In this document: positions 44,501 through 56,945 of the stretch, piece by piece
How positions within the stretch are numbered: the first letter of the stretch is position 1
Layout of the letters: the number at the start of each line of letters is the position of its first letter
Source of the DNA: Latrodectus hesperus
Lineage: Eukaryota; Arthropoda; Arachnida; Araneae; Theridiidae
DNA: 64,000 nucleotides
Direction: 5' to 3'
Assembly (NCBI GenBank): GCA_037975125.1
Contig: CM075852.1
Span: forward strand, 19,305,025-19,369,024
Made by a program: the position numbers and the translations under genes
The notes under the pieces: generated by a model
What the model was told of the DNA's origin: nothing
Seen by the model: only the letters and a program-made list of their open reading frames with translations
Database searches by the model: none

Positions 44501-47500
44501 ATTTTGAGATTGTTCTAAAATATATTCAGTTATACTTCTAAGATTCTATTTGAAAGTTGGAATTAACTACATATTTTTAAATTTTTTTAAACATTTCAAG
44601 ATACAACGATCTAATAACATCTTTGAATCTTGTAGCTCAACTAAGGATTTTTAAAACTCAATATAGACACAAATCTAATGATAACTCGGCCAATCTTAAT
44701 ATTTATTCAAGATTATCAGGACAAATTGTTATCGTTGCATAAATTATTAATATTTGGCTGTATAGTGAATCAATGTTTAACTTATTATATTTCAATCCTA
44801 TAAAAATTTTCACCAAAAAAATTGTCAAATATAATTAATGAATTGGGATCCATTGACTAGGATATCTAAATATTATGTTAATTTAAAATAATAAGCAGAT
44901 AAAATCTTAAAAGGCATATGATTAATAACTTATTTATAAAATTTCCGTATTGATAAAATAATGAAATTAGAAAAAACCTTTTACAGATAGCAACAAAATT
45001 AAATAAAATATCTAATTTGTACTCAACAAAATGGCAGTTAAAAATTTTAGCTTATTTTTAAACATGTGAAAGATTAAACATCGAAAATTAAACTAATTTC
45101 ACAAAAATAAGTATGTATTTATTCACATGTCAGATATTTTATTGAAGTTTACTAATTGTTAAGAAAAGATAATAAAATTTTGTACCTAAGTTAGTTGCAG
45201 TACATCATTAAAAGCCATTTCTGATGAACATAAAGATATTCATTTGGAAACATTAGTACAGATTTTCCAGATTATATTGAGAATAAATCTGGATTATTAA
45301 ATTCCTAAGTAATGACCTAAAAGCATCATTTCGGCTGAAAAACTGCAAAGGTTTAACAAGAGATAACTTTGAATTGCCTCAAATAACGATATGAGTTTAT
45401 TTGAGGGGGCTAACTGATGAATCTGAAAGTTTTTAGAACTATTAGTCTCGAAAAACAGTTTCGAACCTCAGATTTGTCCCTCGGACAGTAGCAAAATCAA
45501 AATTTAGTATTTCGCTATGATGAGTGTAAGTGATTACCTACAATGTGATAATTTATGTCTTCTCTTTCATTTCATGTAAGTAATAAATGCAGTGTCCACA
45601 TAATTCATATTGGTTAAAAAATGTTACCTCCCATCACAGCTTCTGGGCATACTTTTATTGAAAACTTTTTTCTTTATACTCTAGTTCTTCCTTCAATCCT
45701 GAAGGATTTCAACATAACAAATAAAGACAGCGATTTATTTCTATAAAAGTACCTGAAAAGAAATTTTTCACAGCTTAATTTCTTTAAAATACATCTAAAG
45801 TGCTTTTAAAGAGGAGTTTTTATACATTTCTAAGGAAAAACAACTGTATGATGTTTGCAGTATAGTTTGAAACTTCTTTCTAAAAGCCTTTTAGAATTTC
45901 GCTTTTCATTGATAAGAAGGAATAAAGAGTTGAATAGTTTCCAGCAATAATGCATTTACAGCATTTCTTCAACTCAATAGAATGCATGTCAGGTTACGGT
46001 AAAAAAAAAATGTTGTAACAATACAAGAAATATTGACTAAAGAAAAAATAAAGAGCAAAAGTACTTATAGAAAGGTAACTACTCTTGTCAAATCTTATAA
46101 GATTAATTCTTTACTTTTGGAGATGTTTAATAATTCAGAATAAGAAAAATACCATTTTAGTAATGAAGCTTATGTTCTTTAGTTTTGAACTTGGATATTT
46201 CAAAAAATAATTCCTTTCAAAGAATCGGAATTATATTTGAGTTAAAAAATAAATTTTCTTGCAAATAAATATGCTTTAGTTTTAATGACATTTTGAATCC
46301 TTTTATTTCAAGAGATTGTAATGAGGAAATGTTGGCTTAAGATACTTTTAATTATTACATAAGTGATTCGTTTTTTGAAAAAAAATTAAAGCATCATTTT
46401 GATATTTCTAGATCAAAGCATATCTAAGTTACTTAACAGACTCTTAAAAATGTAACTTTTCCAGAAGTTTTAATGTCGACATGGATTATAAAAGTGAAAA
46501 CTTAATAAAAAATATGCCTATCTGATGCTTCAATTTATAATTTCCTGTCCGAATACCATATTTTCTCTCGTTTGTAATGAATTAAAAGTAATATTTCATA
46601 ATTTTTTAAATGAATATTCTTAAATATGAAGTAAAAATATATCATTCTTAATACCTATCATCAAAATATTATAAATTAAAATGGATAAACAATAAATAAT
46701 TAGTTAAAAATGAATAAACTATCAAAACTGCTCATCTCTGCTTTAAACAGAAAATTTCTCACTATTTTATGATGGCAAGCAAAATATTAAATATTATTGT
46801 AATTAGATTTAAATTTTTTAGATAAATCACACAATATCCATTAAAATATTCATTCCTAACTAGAAACCAAGAAATATCAACAGTATTTGAAATATTGATG
46901 TATTGTGAGTAATCAAATTCAGTAAGTTTTGCATGCAGAATGTATAGGAGTCAATACTTAAAAATTATATAATAAATAGCCTTTACAATTATTTTGAATT
47001 CATTGAACACTTTAAAAATTTCGGTAAAAAATATTCGTCGCGCAAGAGTTTTTAGTTATGACATTTGATTATAAATTCACTTGAGCTAAATCTTAAAATA
47101 CCAAACAAAAAACTAATAAATGTGAAAAATGGCTTAATATTAGTTAAAATTTAAAATATTATAATGATAAAGAAGCCTGTAAAACCTCAGGTGGTCTGCA
47201 GATGGTAATGGCTCTTCCACCACAATTAAGATAATACTCGATAAAATTAAAGAAACAGAAACAAATCAAGACAATACTTGTGTTAAATTTATTTGTGTAC
47301 CGTTAATAATTAATGCAACTAATAAGTAACTATTAATGAAAATAAGAAAATGTTTAATACTTGAAAAGTTATAAAGTCTCATTCGAGACTTATACATATG
47401 TAGATTTATGCCTTTACCATGCTTTATGCCTTTGTCATTATGGAAACGTTTCGGAAATTTTGATTTTACTGAAGTTTGAATTTAATATTTATTAAGAATT

Positions 47501-47823
47501 GAGTTTTCTTGATTCTTTTTTATCTCAATACAAGGAATATTCTTCCTTTAAATACTGTATAATATTTTCAGTTTGAGTTAAGGCTGTTTCATGTGATTCG
47601 CCTTATTTTATATCTTAACGTATTTTTTGCTGATTGCTTCCAAATTCATACTTTACCTATTATTTATAAATTTTTTCATCAATTACAGGAAAAACCTAGG
47701 GCCAACAACTATACAATTTCTTAACATTGAGTTATACCAATATCAACTCTATCATAAACTGAAATTTCTTTAACTTTCTGTTTTAATTCTGCTTAAGATT
47801 TCCCACGTTTCGTAAAAGGAATT
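41560..47823. other. Long AT-rich non-coding stretch
   Basis: No gene recognised over 6 kb. It contains a 22 bp perfect palindrome (43911-43932), listed separately, and an imperfect duplication near 44365-44440 ('gtatagtatatcg' versus 'gtattgtataccg', each followed by 'tacacta'). Open frames at 43683-43904 and 44103-44294 carry no known motif. Confidence 0.55.
43911..43932. repeat. 22 bp perfect palindrome
   Basis: The block gcgtacttcttaagaagt plus acgc is its own reverse complement with no spacer. The preceding 43 bp contain partial echoes ('cttcttaaaa', 'acttcttaaaa'). Confidence 0.95.
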
Positions 47824-48213
47824 TACAGTGAGTGTAAAAAGTATTCGTACAGTAAGACGATTGATTTAAAAGAGATCCGTTCATAAAAATTATAAACATA
47901 AATTCCATTTCAATTAATAATAAATACATAATAGAACATATTTTCACTAATTTCATGTGAAATTTACACAAAAATAATTTTATACGTGAATAAATATTTA
48001 CAAAACTGTAACAATCCAACATCTTGTGGTGTAAAAAGTATTCGTACACTAAAAAGAAATGAAATTTTATTTTTTAGTAATATTTTGTGATTGGTTTATC
48101 CATTAAGTTGTTGAAGTCATATTGTAAGCCATGTTAGTTGAAGTCATCTTGTAAGTTACTTAAAAAGTTCTTCAGTAGAAATTTTAATGCAGTGAGAAAA
48201 TAGAAATTCTGTA

Positions 48214-49455
48214 ATGGGTCGTAAAAGAAAAGATTCAAATGTTTCCGAAAGAGAACTGATTTTAAAGCTCCATAAATATGATAAATCATACAACAAGATT
48301 TCTGATATGGTTGGAAAACCCAGTTCAACTGTGCAGTCAATCCTAAAAAGTTTGCTGCCACTCTAACGGTTTAAAACAGTTCTCGTACTGGGCGACCATG
48401 TCTATTGACATCATCTGACAGACGGTTTCTGTTACGTTCATTAAAGAAGAATCCCAAAATAAGTGCTCCTACATTAACATCAGAACTAAAGAACATGGGA
48501 ACAGCAGTCTCCGTACGTACTGTTTGAAATTTATGCAGAACTGAAGGTTTCCATGGCCGTGTAGCGAGACTAAAATTCTTTGTTAGTGAGAAGAATCAGA
48601 AGCTACGATTGTCTTTCGCCAAGCAATTCTTTAATGAAAGTCCAGATTTCTGGAAAAGATCATCTTTACAGACGAAAGTAAATGCAACATATTTTGATCG
48701 GACGGGAGACGAATGGTATGAAGAAAGTGTAATACAGAAATGCATCCAAAGAATTTAGTGCCAACAGTGAAACATGGGGGTGGAAATCTGCTTGTTTGGG
48801 GGTGTATGAGTGCTTCTGGGGTGGGCAAATTAATCTTTATTAAAAGCATTATGAATCATCAACTTTATATTGACATTTTAAACAATAATTTAGGACTTAG
48901 TGCAATAAAAAAATGGGTGCTCCATGGCTGAGTGGTCAAAATATCACTCCGCTAATCGCTTGAGAGCGTAGGAGTGTGGGTTCGATTCCCACCGTGGCCC
49001 TGGGTGTTTTCTTCGTTATCCTTCTGTGGTTGTACATCTGTCATTGTGCTATTTGTCTATTATCGACAAAGACTTACAAGCGGATCTCAAGAATCAAGCA
49101 TACAAGTCAGAATATATGTACTGTAATAAATAAATAAAAATGCAACAAAAATAGGCTTGAAAGGTGATTACGTTTTCATGCATGATAACGACCCCAAGCA
49201 CACAGCCCTAAACACAAGGCTCTGGATACTATATAATACCCCAAAGTTCATAAAATTTCCTCCTCAATTGCCGGACCTCAACCCATCAAGAATTTATGGG
49301 ACGTTCTTGATAAAAATATTAGATCCAGACATATTTCTAATAAAAATGATTTGAAATCGGCTCTTAATCAAGAATGGGACGCCATATCTAGCTCAATAAT
49401 AGCAAAATTGGTGGAATTCGATGCTAAAGAGACTCAAGACAGTTATTCGAACTAA
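48214..49455 (+). pseudogene. Tc1 transposase, frameshifted and split by a SINE
   Basis: Starts MGRKRKDSNVSERELILKLH, followed by a helix-turn-helix (SYNKISDMVGKPSSTVQSIL). A frame change near 48345 leads to SSRTGRPCLLTSSDRRFLL and ELKNMGTAVSVRTV, with stops; then FHGRVARLKFFVSEKNQKLR and FWKR, followed by a broken FTDES. VPTVKHGGGNLLVWGCMSAS is well kept. The SINE interrupts at 48912-49140. The frame resumes at GDYVFMHDNDPKHTA (second catalytic Asp) and PQLPDLNPS, where a one-base loss shifts the frame. The expected Glu of the PIEN motif is read as Lys (atc aag aat). The C-terminus runs to a stop at 49453-49455. Clearly dead: multiple shifts, stops, an insertion and a lost catalytic residue. 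Confidence 0.88.
48912..49140 (+). mobile_element. tRNA-headed SINE (S4) inside Tc1
   Basis: Flanked by an 11 bp target duplication with one mismatch, TGCAATAAAAA (48901-48911) and TGCAACAAAAA (49141-49151). The pol III A box is TGGCTGAGTGG (48925-48935) and the B box is GGTTCGATTCC (48979-48989). The stretch between them includes 'ccgctaatcgcttgagagcg', which resembles the anticodon loop and long variable arm of tRNA-Ser(GCT). The body is short and the tail is A-rich with AATAAATAAATAAAAA. It is not a functional tRNA gene, because it continues into a SINE body and lies between duplications. Confidence 0.9.
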
Positions 49456-49698
49456 AGGATATCCTACAAAGTATTAGCTGTAATATTATGATTGTGTTGA
49501 CAAATTCAGTTTCAGTTTTGTAAGTATTTATTCATGTTTAAAATTATTTTTGTGTAAATTTCACATGGAACTAGTGGAAATATGTTCTATTATATATTTA
49601 TAATTAATTAAAATGAAATTTATATTTATAATTTTTTATGAAGGGATCTCTTATTAATCAACTGTCATACTGTACGAATACTTTTTACACTCACTGTA

Positions 49699-51561
49699 AT
49701 GGCATCTAAAATGACACCGTGGCCTCCGAGGTTTGACTAAAAGTCCATAAAGTGAAGGTCTTTAATTTTAAATTGATTCCATCATCCAAATTAAATCTCA
49801 GAAAGTTATTCAAGTACTGGTACTTTTATTTTAAATTAATATCTTTTTGATGGATATGGATCAGCTTTATGGATCAGCTTTTGATTCAGGTAAAGGAAAT
49901 ATATTTGAAATGTAATGCAAAATATACATATTGCTAGGCAATATTTTACTAACTGACTTGTAACGACGAACGTTAACATAAAATTCTATATTGTATAAAA
50001 GATTGCATTTTTCTTAATCTACTCATCAAGAATATCAGTTAACCTGCGTGATATTTCACACATAGGGTTGTTTTCTATCATTTATTGTTATCACTATGTT
50101 TCCTTAAAATGGATCTTGGAAACAGTCTTTTTTATGTCCCATTAAAGACAAAGTTTTTTCCAAGTATTTTTAAGTATTTCTTTAAAATAATATACAATCA
50201 CCAAATTGCATTGTCTTGTGTTTGAGAAAAAGAAATAGCTGGAAAAAATATCTTTGCTCAAGTATTCCTTTACAATATTGAATTATGAACTTTTACCAAG
50301 TAAAATGATATCAATCAGTTTCATATTTTTAAAAACAGAATAAAATCATTTTAATTAAAAAAAACATTTAACTCATAAATTACATAAAAGGAATCTCAAA
50401 TGTAAACTATCAAAATATATAGGCATGGCTAAAGATGTAAGACATCGAAAACATTGTAACGATAGGTTTTATTTAATGTCAACAAAAATGCAGTTGCTTT
50501 TTTTTACATAATGGTTTTTATTACTAATACTTGTTCATTATTTTTAAATAGTTATTTTTAAAGTCTGTAAATTAGCTTTAACAACGTCTTTAAAAGTGGA
50601 AGTTTAATGTACATATGAATAATACATATTCCTATATTTTATGCATCAAAGTTTACTTATTATAATTCATTAAAAGGATACTTTTATTATAATTTTCATG
50701 AAACACAGTGCTAATTTTAATTCTATGCAAAACATTGTTTATGTAAACTTTCTAATGTGAGAGCCGCTAATTAGTATCTTCCTAAATTAATTTGAATAAA
50801 AATAAATAGAAAAATAATAGCGTCGATATAATCTACAACTATTTACAAAAAACATCAAAACTTAAAATTGGTGATTCAAATATATTTCCTTGCTGAAATT
50901 TTATAAATCTCCCAAATATTTCTTTGAGATCATGTGTAGGAAAAATTTCAACGCGTTATCAGATTTTTCGAGGGATAAAAAAGTATTGAAAAGGATTTGA
51001 GGAGATTATATGCGATATTTCATAATATGCCGAGATATCACGTGATATTTTGAATACGCTCACAAGAATTCCAGAGAAAATCTGCAAACAGAATTTTAAA
51101 ATAAAATATATTTTCATATAATATTACATCGGCGCAAAAGTTTTAATATCACTCGAAGAAATTATATCTGCAAATATGTTTATTATCAGCTGATTAGACA
51201 CTTTTTTTCCTCATGCATATAGTAAGTCAACATAATTAATAGTATATATTTATGATTTAATTAGTAATTTATAAATTTATTTAAAAAAATGAAATGCAAA
51301 ATTATTGTAAAGATGCTGAGTTACTTCTTTCTAATATAACTGCTTGTCTCGTTCAACGAACGATCATTTATACATACAAGAACCAATTATATAGGTTTAA
51401 AAATGAATTTCAAATCACAGCCAGCCTCCAAATCCATGATGGGTCTCGAACACACGAACTGTTGAACCGGAGAAAAGAACGCGAATTTTTCAGCTATTAA
51501 CTCGGTTGTGCAAGATAGGTAAATTATAAAACAGTTATTGAAATAGAAAACATAAAAAAGC
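49699..51561. other. AT-rich non-coding stretch
   Basis: A 14 bp palindrome ATATCACGTGATAT (51035-51048) contains the E-box CACGTG. A short open frame at 51294-51500 has no known domain. Nothing else is recognised. Confidence 0.55.
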
Positions 51562-51573
51562 AGTTTTTATTAT

Positions 51574-51850
51574 GTTGTTGTCGTGTGCCAGCTAGGCTGG
51601 GAATATGGGGTGCGCTGCTCCACTTCTTCTACTGAACCATATTTAGGTGTGGAATCCGACTTCCTCAGAACACACATGCCATAGAGACCCATTATAGCGT
51701 AGGCAACCATTCACATCTCATTTATACAAAGAAAGAACAAAGACTGGATAAATAGAGAGAGAAAGTATATCCATGCCCGAACCGGGATTCAAACCCAGGA
51801 CCTCCCTATCCGCAGTCAGACACGCTGACCACTAGATAGGGTGGGCCGCT
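51574..51850 (-). mobile_element. tRNA-headed SINE (S3), minus strand
   Basis: Flanked by a 12 bp target duplication with one mismatch, AGTTTTTATTAT (51562-51573) and AGTTCTTATTAT (51851-51862). On the minus strand the A-box region is CTATCTAGTGG (plus 51829-51839) and the B box is GGTTTGAATCC (plus 51785-51795). After the head come 'cggttcgggcatgga' and a CT-rich segment, as in the SINE at 35358-35670. The tail (plus 51574 onward, gttgttgtcgtgtgccagct) is different. Confidence 0.87.
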
Positions 51851-51862
51851 AGTTCTTATTAT

Positions 51863-54800
51863 AACAGTGCTAATAAATTAACATAAACCAATTTTATTTT
51901 ATACAATATTTTGAGCATTCATATATCTTATTGTTAAGTCATAAATATTTAAGCAAGTATTTTACATTTTTTCTGTATAACTTCTATGAAGTATGTAATT
52001 TTAATCAAATCTTTGTATCGAGAAATATGTTTTTCTCAGTTAAAGAACGAGAAATACCATTTACAATAAATGCTTTTCTCTATGAAGAAACACTCATAAA
52101 TATGTGAGTCACAGAGCAGGCAAAGTTAAAAAGCAAGTGCTAGAAATTAAACTTGCAGATTTATGGAATGATTGAATTCTTTTCAAAATACTTCCTCATA
52201 GAATCCATCATTGATAGTGCATATTTCCTTGGATTGTACACATTGTGTCTCTCAACCACAGATTAATAAATCTCATATCTTCAAGTTATTTCTTACAATG
52301 AAATAATTACTCCTTTATAAAATGAACCCTTGCTGTTTATTAAAGGGTAATTTTAAAGCGAATTATTTTACTTAATATGTTCCGAAGACTTATTTTGATA
52401 CAAATAGAAAACTCTATCAGTACCAAGTGATTAAATTCAGCAAATTTTAAAAAATACGCGATTTTTTTAAGAAATAAAATTTTATATATTTGCAAAGTTT
52501 ACCAAAGATTCAAATTTAGTTTAGTCAAAGTATTAAATAAATCTTATTGTAGCTTTTATTATAAAACAAGGATATTGTTATTCTGTTGGGGTATTAATGT
52601 AAATTTTATATCGACTTTCGAAAAGTTTATTTGTTTCAGAGAATAAATCTGATGGATGAATCTGATTATATTTTTTTGACAGATTGGTACTTAGAAAAAT
52701 AATATGTTATTAATCTTTACGTATAACTTTTACATTAATAATTAATGGTAATTTTTATCATCCTAAATTAACATCGCAAATACTTTTCCATAAAATATAT
52801 GCTTGAAATTTCAATTTCATTTCTCTCGCTAATTTTCTTTCAGTTAAAAGGAATGCAATCATACATATATTAAAGAATGTTTATTAGAATTAAAATATAT
52901 TAAATTAAACACATGGCATTATTAAAAGAATAAATTTGAGAAATTAAATAGTTTTCTTTCATTTACAAAGCAATCCCTCAAAATGTATTCAGTTAATAAC
53001 ACAACAATTCTGCATTGGCAACTTAAACTAATTACTGCATGTATTTTCAAATTCAAATTTGATTTGATTTAATCTGTTTGACATTAAAGTACAACTTTCA
53101 CTTCAATTGAAAAACTTTTGTTTAACGTTATTTTCTCTACATTTACAAAAAAGGTAAATATTCACTTACCTACTGCCATAATTTTGTAAAATAAATGATA
53201 ATTATAATTTGTGTTTTAAATCATCGAATGTTTTATTCTCTTATCCTTTTCTTATAAAACTTAATTTTGAAAAAATCTCAAAGTAACTAAATAAGTTCTG
53301 TTAGAAATATTATATTTGAAGAATAAATTAAATTTGTATATAATTGAGGAAAATTCTTTGATTAGGTAATAACTGAAATTCTTATAAGAGTGGCATAATT
53401 AAATTTAAAAATTATACATAAAAAAACATATTAAAATATTAGCAAAAATATAAAAATAAATTCTAATTCAATTATATATTATTGGTTTTCCATTTTGGAT
53501 TTCAATCCTCATAAATGGAAATAATTGCTTAAGACATATTTTTTTTATTTCTTATTTAAATTTTCAATCATAAAAAATATCAATCTAAAAGTGAATTTAT
53601 TCTCTGGATCTTAAAAAAACCGTTTTATACTTTTGATGAGTTTATGAATCTAATCTACATCCTGCATTCTCATAAACTGTTTACGCGTTACAGTTCCATT
53701 GTATGAAATCAAAAAATATGAAATCCCATTAAATATGGCAAGTTTTAACTTGAATAGATTTATGCGAAATAACATATTGATTTGAAAAAAATTAATATTA
53801 TCTCCATCATTAAAAATAGAAAGAAGTCATTTTGGCTGCCTGGCAATATTTCCTTTACAAAAGATTTATAGCATATTCATTTACGTGATGTTTTTATTTA
53901 ATTTTAAAATATATGAAAGGCTGAAAAATATTACTATTCAAATATTGATGTTTATGTACTCCTTTTAGCACTTTTTCATTTAAAAACGCATTATTAATAT
54001 AAGAAGGAAAATATTGAACAAAATTTTAATTTCGTAATCAAATAAATTTTAATATTAGGCATACAATAGGAATTCAATATGAAACTGGTATAACATTCTA
54101 TTTATTTCAACAATAATATTTATTAGAATAAAATATTTATGATCATACGAGAGATTTTTTTCCTTTTAAAGGAAAGAATGCATAATATGTCAAAATCTTA
54201 CGTGACTTTTTGAGATGCAATGAAATTATTCTAAACTTATAAATTCTTGAATTCAATTTTTATTTAAAGTATTCATGTAGAATTTATATTTTGATAAATG
54301 TCTCTTAAAAGAAATAAATATATAAATTTTAAAAGCAATGATTTATCAGAGTACAAATTAATTATTCCAACTGAGAAAGATTGCAAGTTTATATTATATA
54401 CAAACCATACGGGAATATAAAAGCATATATTGCGAATATTATAAAGATGTATACCTGCTTTTATTGTTCTAATTTATTTGGCTTTTTAATGAATTAAAAT
54501 TTCATATTGTTTGATGCTCTTCCTAAATTATAACTCAAAATAATTCAGCTGTATATTGTTTTTAATAAATTTCTCAGTGATGTAAACATTAAATATATAA
54601 ATATAAAATCCTTTAATATTTAAGGACTTTTTTAAACATGTATTTTTTATGTGCTTGTAAAATTAATAATCATTAGTTTGCAATTGAAAACTTTAGGCCA
54701 ATAATAAATTGAAATACAAGATAATATAATTAATTTTACTAAGTTTATTTTAAGAAATTTACGTTTGCACATAAATTTTTAATTATAATTTCCAGTTAAT

Positions 54801-55862
54801 AAATTTAAAATAAGTGTTTAAATTGCAAAATTCCTGAACAATGAGATCATGAATTGAGAGAATTAAATACACTTTATGTTAATTTAATCTATTTTTCAGC
54901 CAATATATAGTATGACTAAAAAACAATTATATAAAAGTGTTTCTTTTTAAAAACTGGAGCTTTTTGGTTAACATTACTAACTCTCCCATCAATAAGAAAT
55001 AAAATACCTTATCATCATATCCAAATACATAAATTAATAAGATTTGAAACAATTTGATCCCCACATGTAATTTTTTGACTCTTAAAAAAATTAATTAGTG
55101 TAATATTATGAAAGCATCTGTGATCATAACTATTGAATACGTTAACAAAATATAATTATTCTAATAAAGCATAAACAGTTTATGATTTGTAAATAGGGAA
55201 ATCACTAAAAATTAATGAAAATATTTAACGAAAAAAGAGGTAAAATGTTTTAATTTGATTTCAGTTGATTATGTAAATGAGCAGGTGATTTCTATTGCTG
55301 TATTGATGGAGGCATAAATTTTTAAAATTTATTTTCATATAAAAACTCGATTAAAAAATTATACATATTGGATTAAATGCATTTTTGCAAAATATTTAAA
55401 TCAAACAACCTCCTTCTTTCAATACATCAAATGTTTACAATTTATTTAAAACAGCTTTTGCAGCTGCACCTTGCATAATATCCTCTATTACAACATTTCT
55501 AAAACATAGCTATTTGAGAAATAAAAAACGAAGGAGAGACATTCTCCTGCAAATCAATGTTTTCTAAATTATTATTATATTTGTTAACTATCGTACTTAT
55601 ACAGAAACAATATTTATAGAGTTCGTGCTTATTCTCGTCTTAATTCAATAATTAAAATTATCTCAAAATATATTTGGAAAATTTTGTTGAAAGTAGTATA
55701 GATCAGTTATTTATGTAATTCAATAGATTAAATTTTTACACGTTATTTTTAAAACAATCACATGGTTGACTACTGTGGCTTCAGTTCACGTGCATACCGT
55801 TATTCCTGGAGCACATTCGAGAATCATTTTAGACATTGTTTTGGAGACCTTTTAGACGCTAA
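51863..55862. other. Long AT-rich non-coding stretch
   Basis: Nothing recognisable on either strand over 4 kb. No (TA)n array occurs here, unlike the first 40 kb. Confidence 0.6.
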
Positions 55863-56225
55863 CAAAATTTTATTTATACCATTATTTATAAATTTGAATT
55901 ACTAGCTGTAAATGCGGGATTTGAAACCATTTTGAAGGAAAAAGATTATGAAAATCTCTGGATTCTGACTGATAGCCGAAGCTTAATGGAACATCTCAAT
56001 AATTGGATCCATATCGGTGATAAGACAATTGTATCTATCCTTCACAAGTTGAAGTGTATCTCACTTTATCATGATATTCATTTCCAAAGGATCCCATCAC
56101 ATGTAGATCTCTTTGGCAACGAGAAGGTAGACTATTTAGACAAGGATGGTTGCAGCTTACCAGCATCTGCATCAGATGAAGTTACCTACCAGGAACTCTT
56201 CTCTCAAACAAAAAACATAAATTGA
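55863..56225 (+). pseudogene. LINE RNase H domain fragment
   Basis: One open frame, entered upstream without a start codon, reads ELLAVNAGFETIL (the Glu-containing helix of RNase H, where families have AEL/AI), then WILTDSRSLMEHLNNW (catalytic Asp in TDS), HKLKCISLYHDIHF, the IPSHV signature (QRIPSHVDLFGNE) and a terminal Asp in NEKVDYLDK (families usually have NEIADxLA). These are the expected RNase H landmarks in the right order. The frame breaks at 56223, and downstream coding is scrambled, so the copy is dead. A stand-alone RNase H gene is unlikely given the LINE-like C-terminal remnants that follow. Confidence 0.8.
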
Positions 56226-56287
56226 AGAATTTGACTGGAGCCCTCCACTCACGACTGGTATGGTGGTGGGTGGTGGGATTAATCCCC

Positions 56288-56314
56288 ATCTGGTCTAGTT
56301 GAACTAGACCAGAT
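56288..56314. repeat. 27 bp near-perfect palindrome in LINE remnant
   Basis: Arms 56288-56300 (atctggtctagtt) and 56302-56314 are exact reverse complements around a single G. It lies just after the RNase H fragment, where the LINE frame is broken. Confidence 0.95.
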
Positions 56315-56945
56315 CCATGAGAACTTATGGTAAAAAGAAAAATTTGACAGCTTCTGTTGATCCGAAGACCTGGAGCACCTTGTCCTATGCTAGAACCTAA
56401 GATCTGACTTGTCTGACTTGGCTCCTATGCCTGCAGATCTTAGCTGAGCATATTGGAACGGCAGTTCACGCCTTGGGTGACACTACAAGAGATTACTCTC
56501 CCGACGAACTTCACCCGTTCCGCCCAAGTACACCCCCTCGCCGGCTATAAGAGCACTCTTTGAGGCGGCCTGCAGGACTTGAGGACGATTGGTATAGGGC
56601 TGGTAAACTGGGACAGTCGCTGGTTCTTCCATGCGGCAGAAAATCAATACCTGCCTTTCACAACTTGCCAGTGGGCATTTAAAATAGCTTACCTTTAATC
56701 AGGGTATAAAATTCTACCCTCTTTGCACAAAATGCCACCAACTTTTGGCTTCACAGCTGATCCTATTTTAAGCTGTTTGTGACTTCTCTGGGAGGAAATT
56801 TTCACCTTTCACCTCCTTATTTCCGAGGTACTACTCGTCAGTGGATTTATGGATATGGTCTGACTCCATCAGATCTTTGGAGATAAGAACCAATCAACCA
56901 TAAGTTTGAACTTTCGATTGTAAAAGAAGAAAAGATCGGTCTCTA

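Larger units (their letters stand above)
47826..49696 (+). mobile_element. Tc1-type transposon with ~187 bp TIRs
   Basis: Ends CAGTGAGTGTAAAAAGTATT at 47826 and its complement at 49696, each flanked by TA (47824-47825 and 49697-49698). The inverted repeats extend over about 47826-48012 and 49510-49696. The left arm also has an exact 19 bp internal copy of the terminal motif (gtgtaaaaagtattcgtac at 47832-47850 and 48029-48047), as in the IR/DR group of Tc1 elements. An equivalent inner copy on the right is not preserved. Without the inserted SINE the element would be about 1.63 kb, normal for Tc1. Confidence 0.93.
55863..56945 (+). mobile_element. LINE 3' remnant (RNase H and C-terminal region)
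   Basis: Starts in coding sequence that joins the RNase H frame at 55863 and continues after 56225 as a frameshifted C-terminal region. Fragments include 'KYTPSPAIRALFEAACRT', a cysteine-containing stretch about 56650-56790 (FYPLCTKCHQ in one frame), and a tail near SVDLWIWSDSIRSL. The layout of RNase H, linker and CCHC-like segment is that of I/Jockey-type LINEs. The 5' part (reverse transcriptase) is absent, and the 3' end, placed near 56945, has no clear A-tail. Confidence 0.65.

Noticed and set aside
47783..48049. 88-codon open frame on the minus strand
   Set aside because: It runs through the left inverted repeat of the Tc1 element.
48631..48849. 72-codon open frame on the minus strand
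   Set aside because: Antisense shadow of the conserved VKHGGG region of the Tc1 transposase.
48914..48992. Possible functional tRNA-Ser gene
   Set aside because: The A and B boxes and anticodon-like loop are good, but the sequence continues into a SINE body with an A-rich tail and lies between target duplications.
51294..51500. 68-codon open frame
   Set aside because: No known motif, no neighbours and a length expected by chance in AT-rich DNA.
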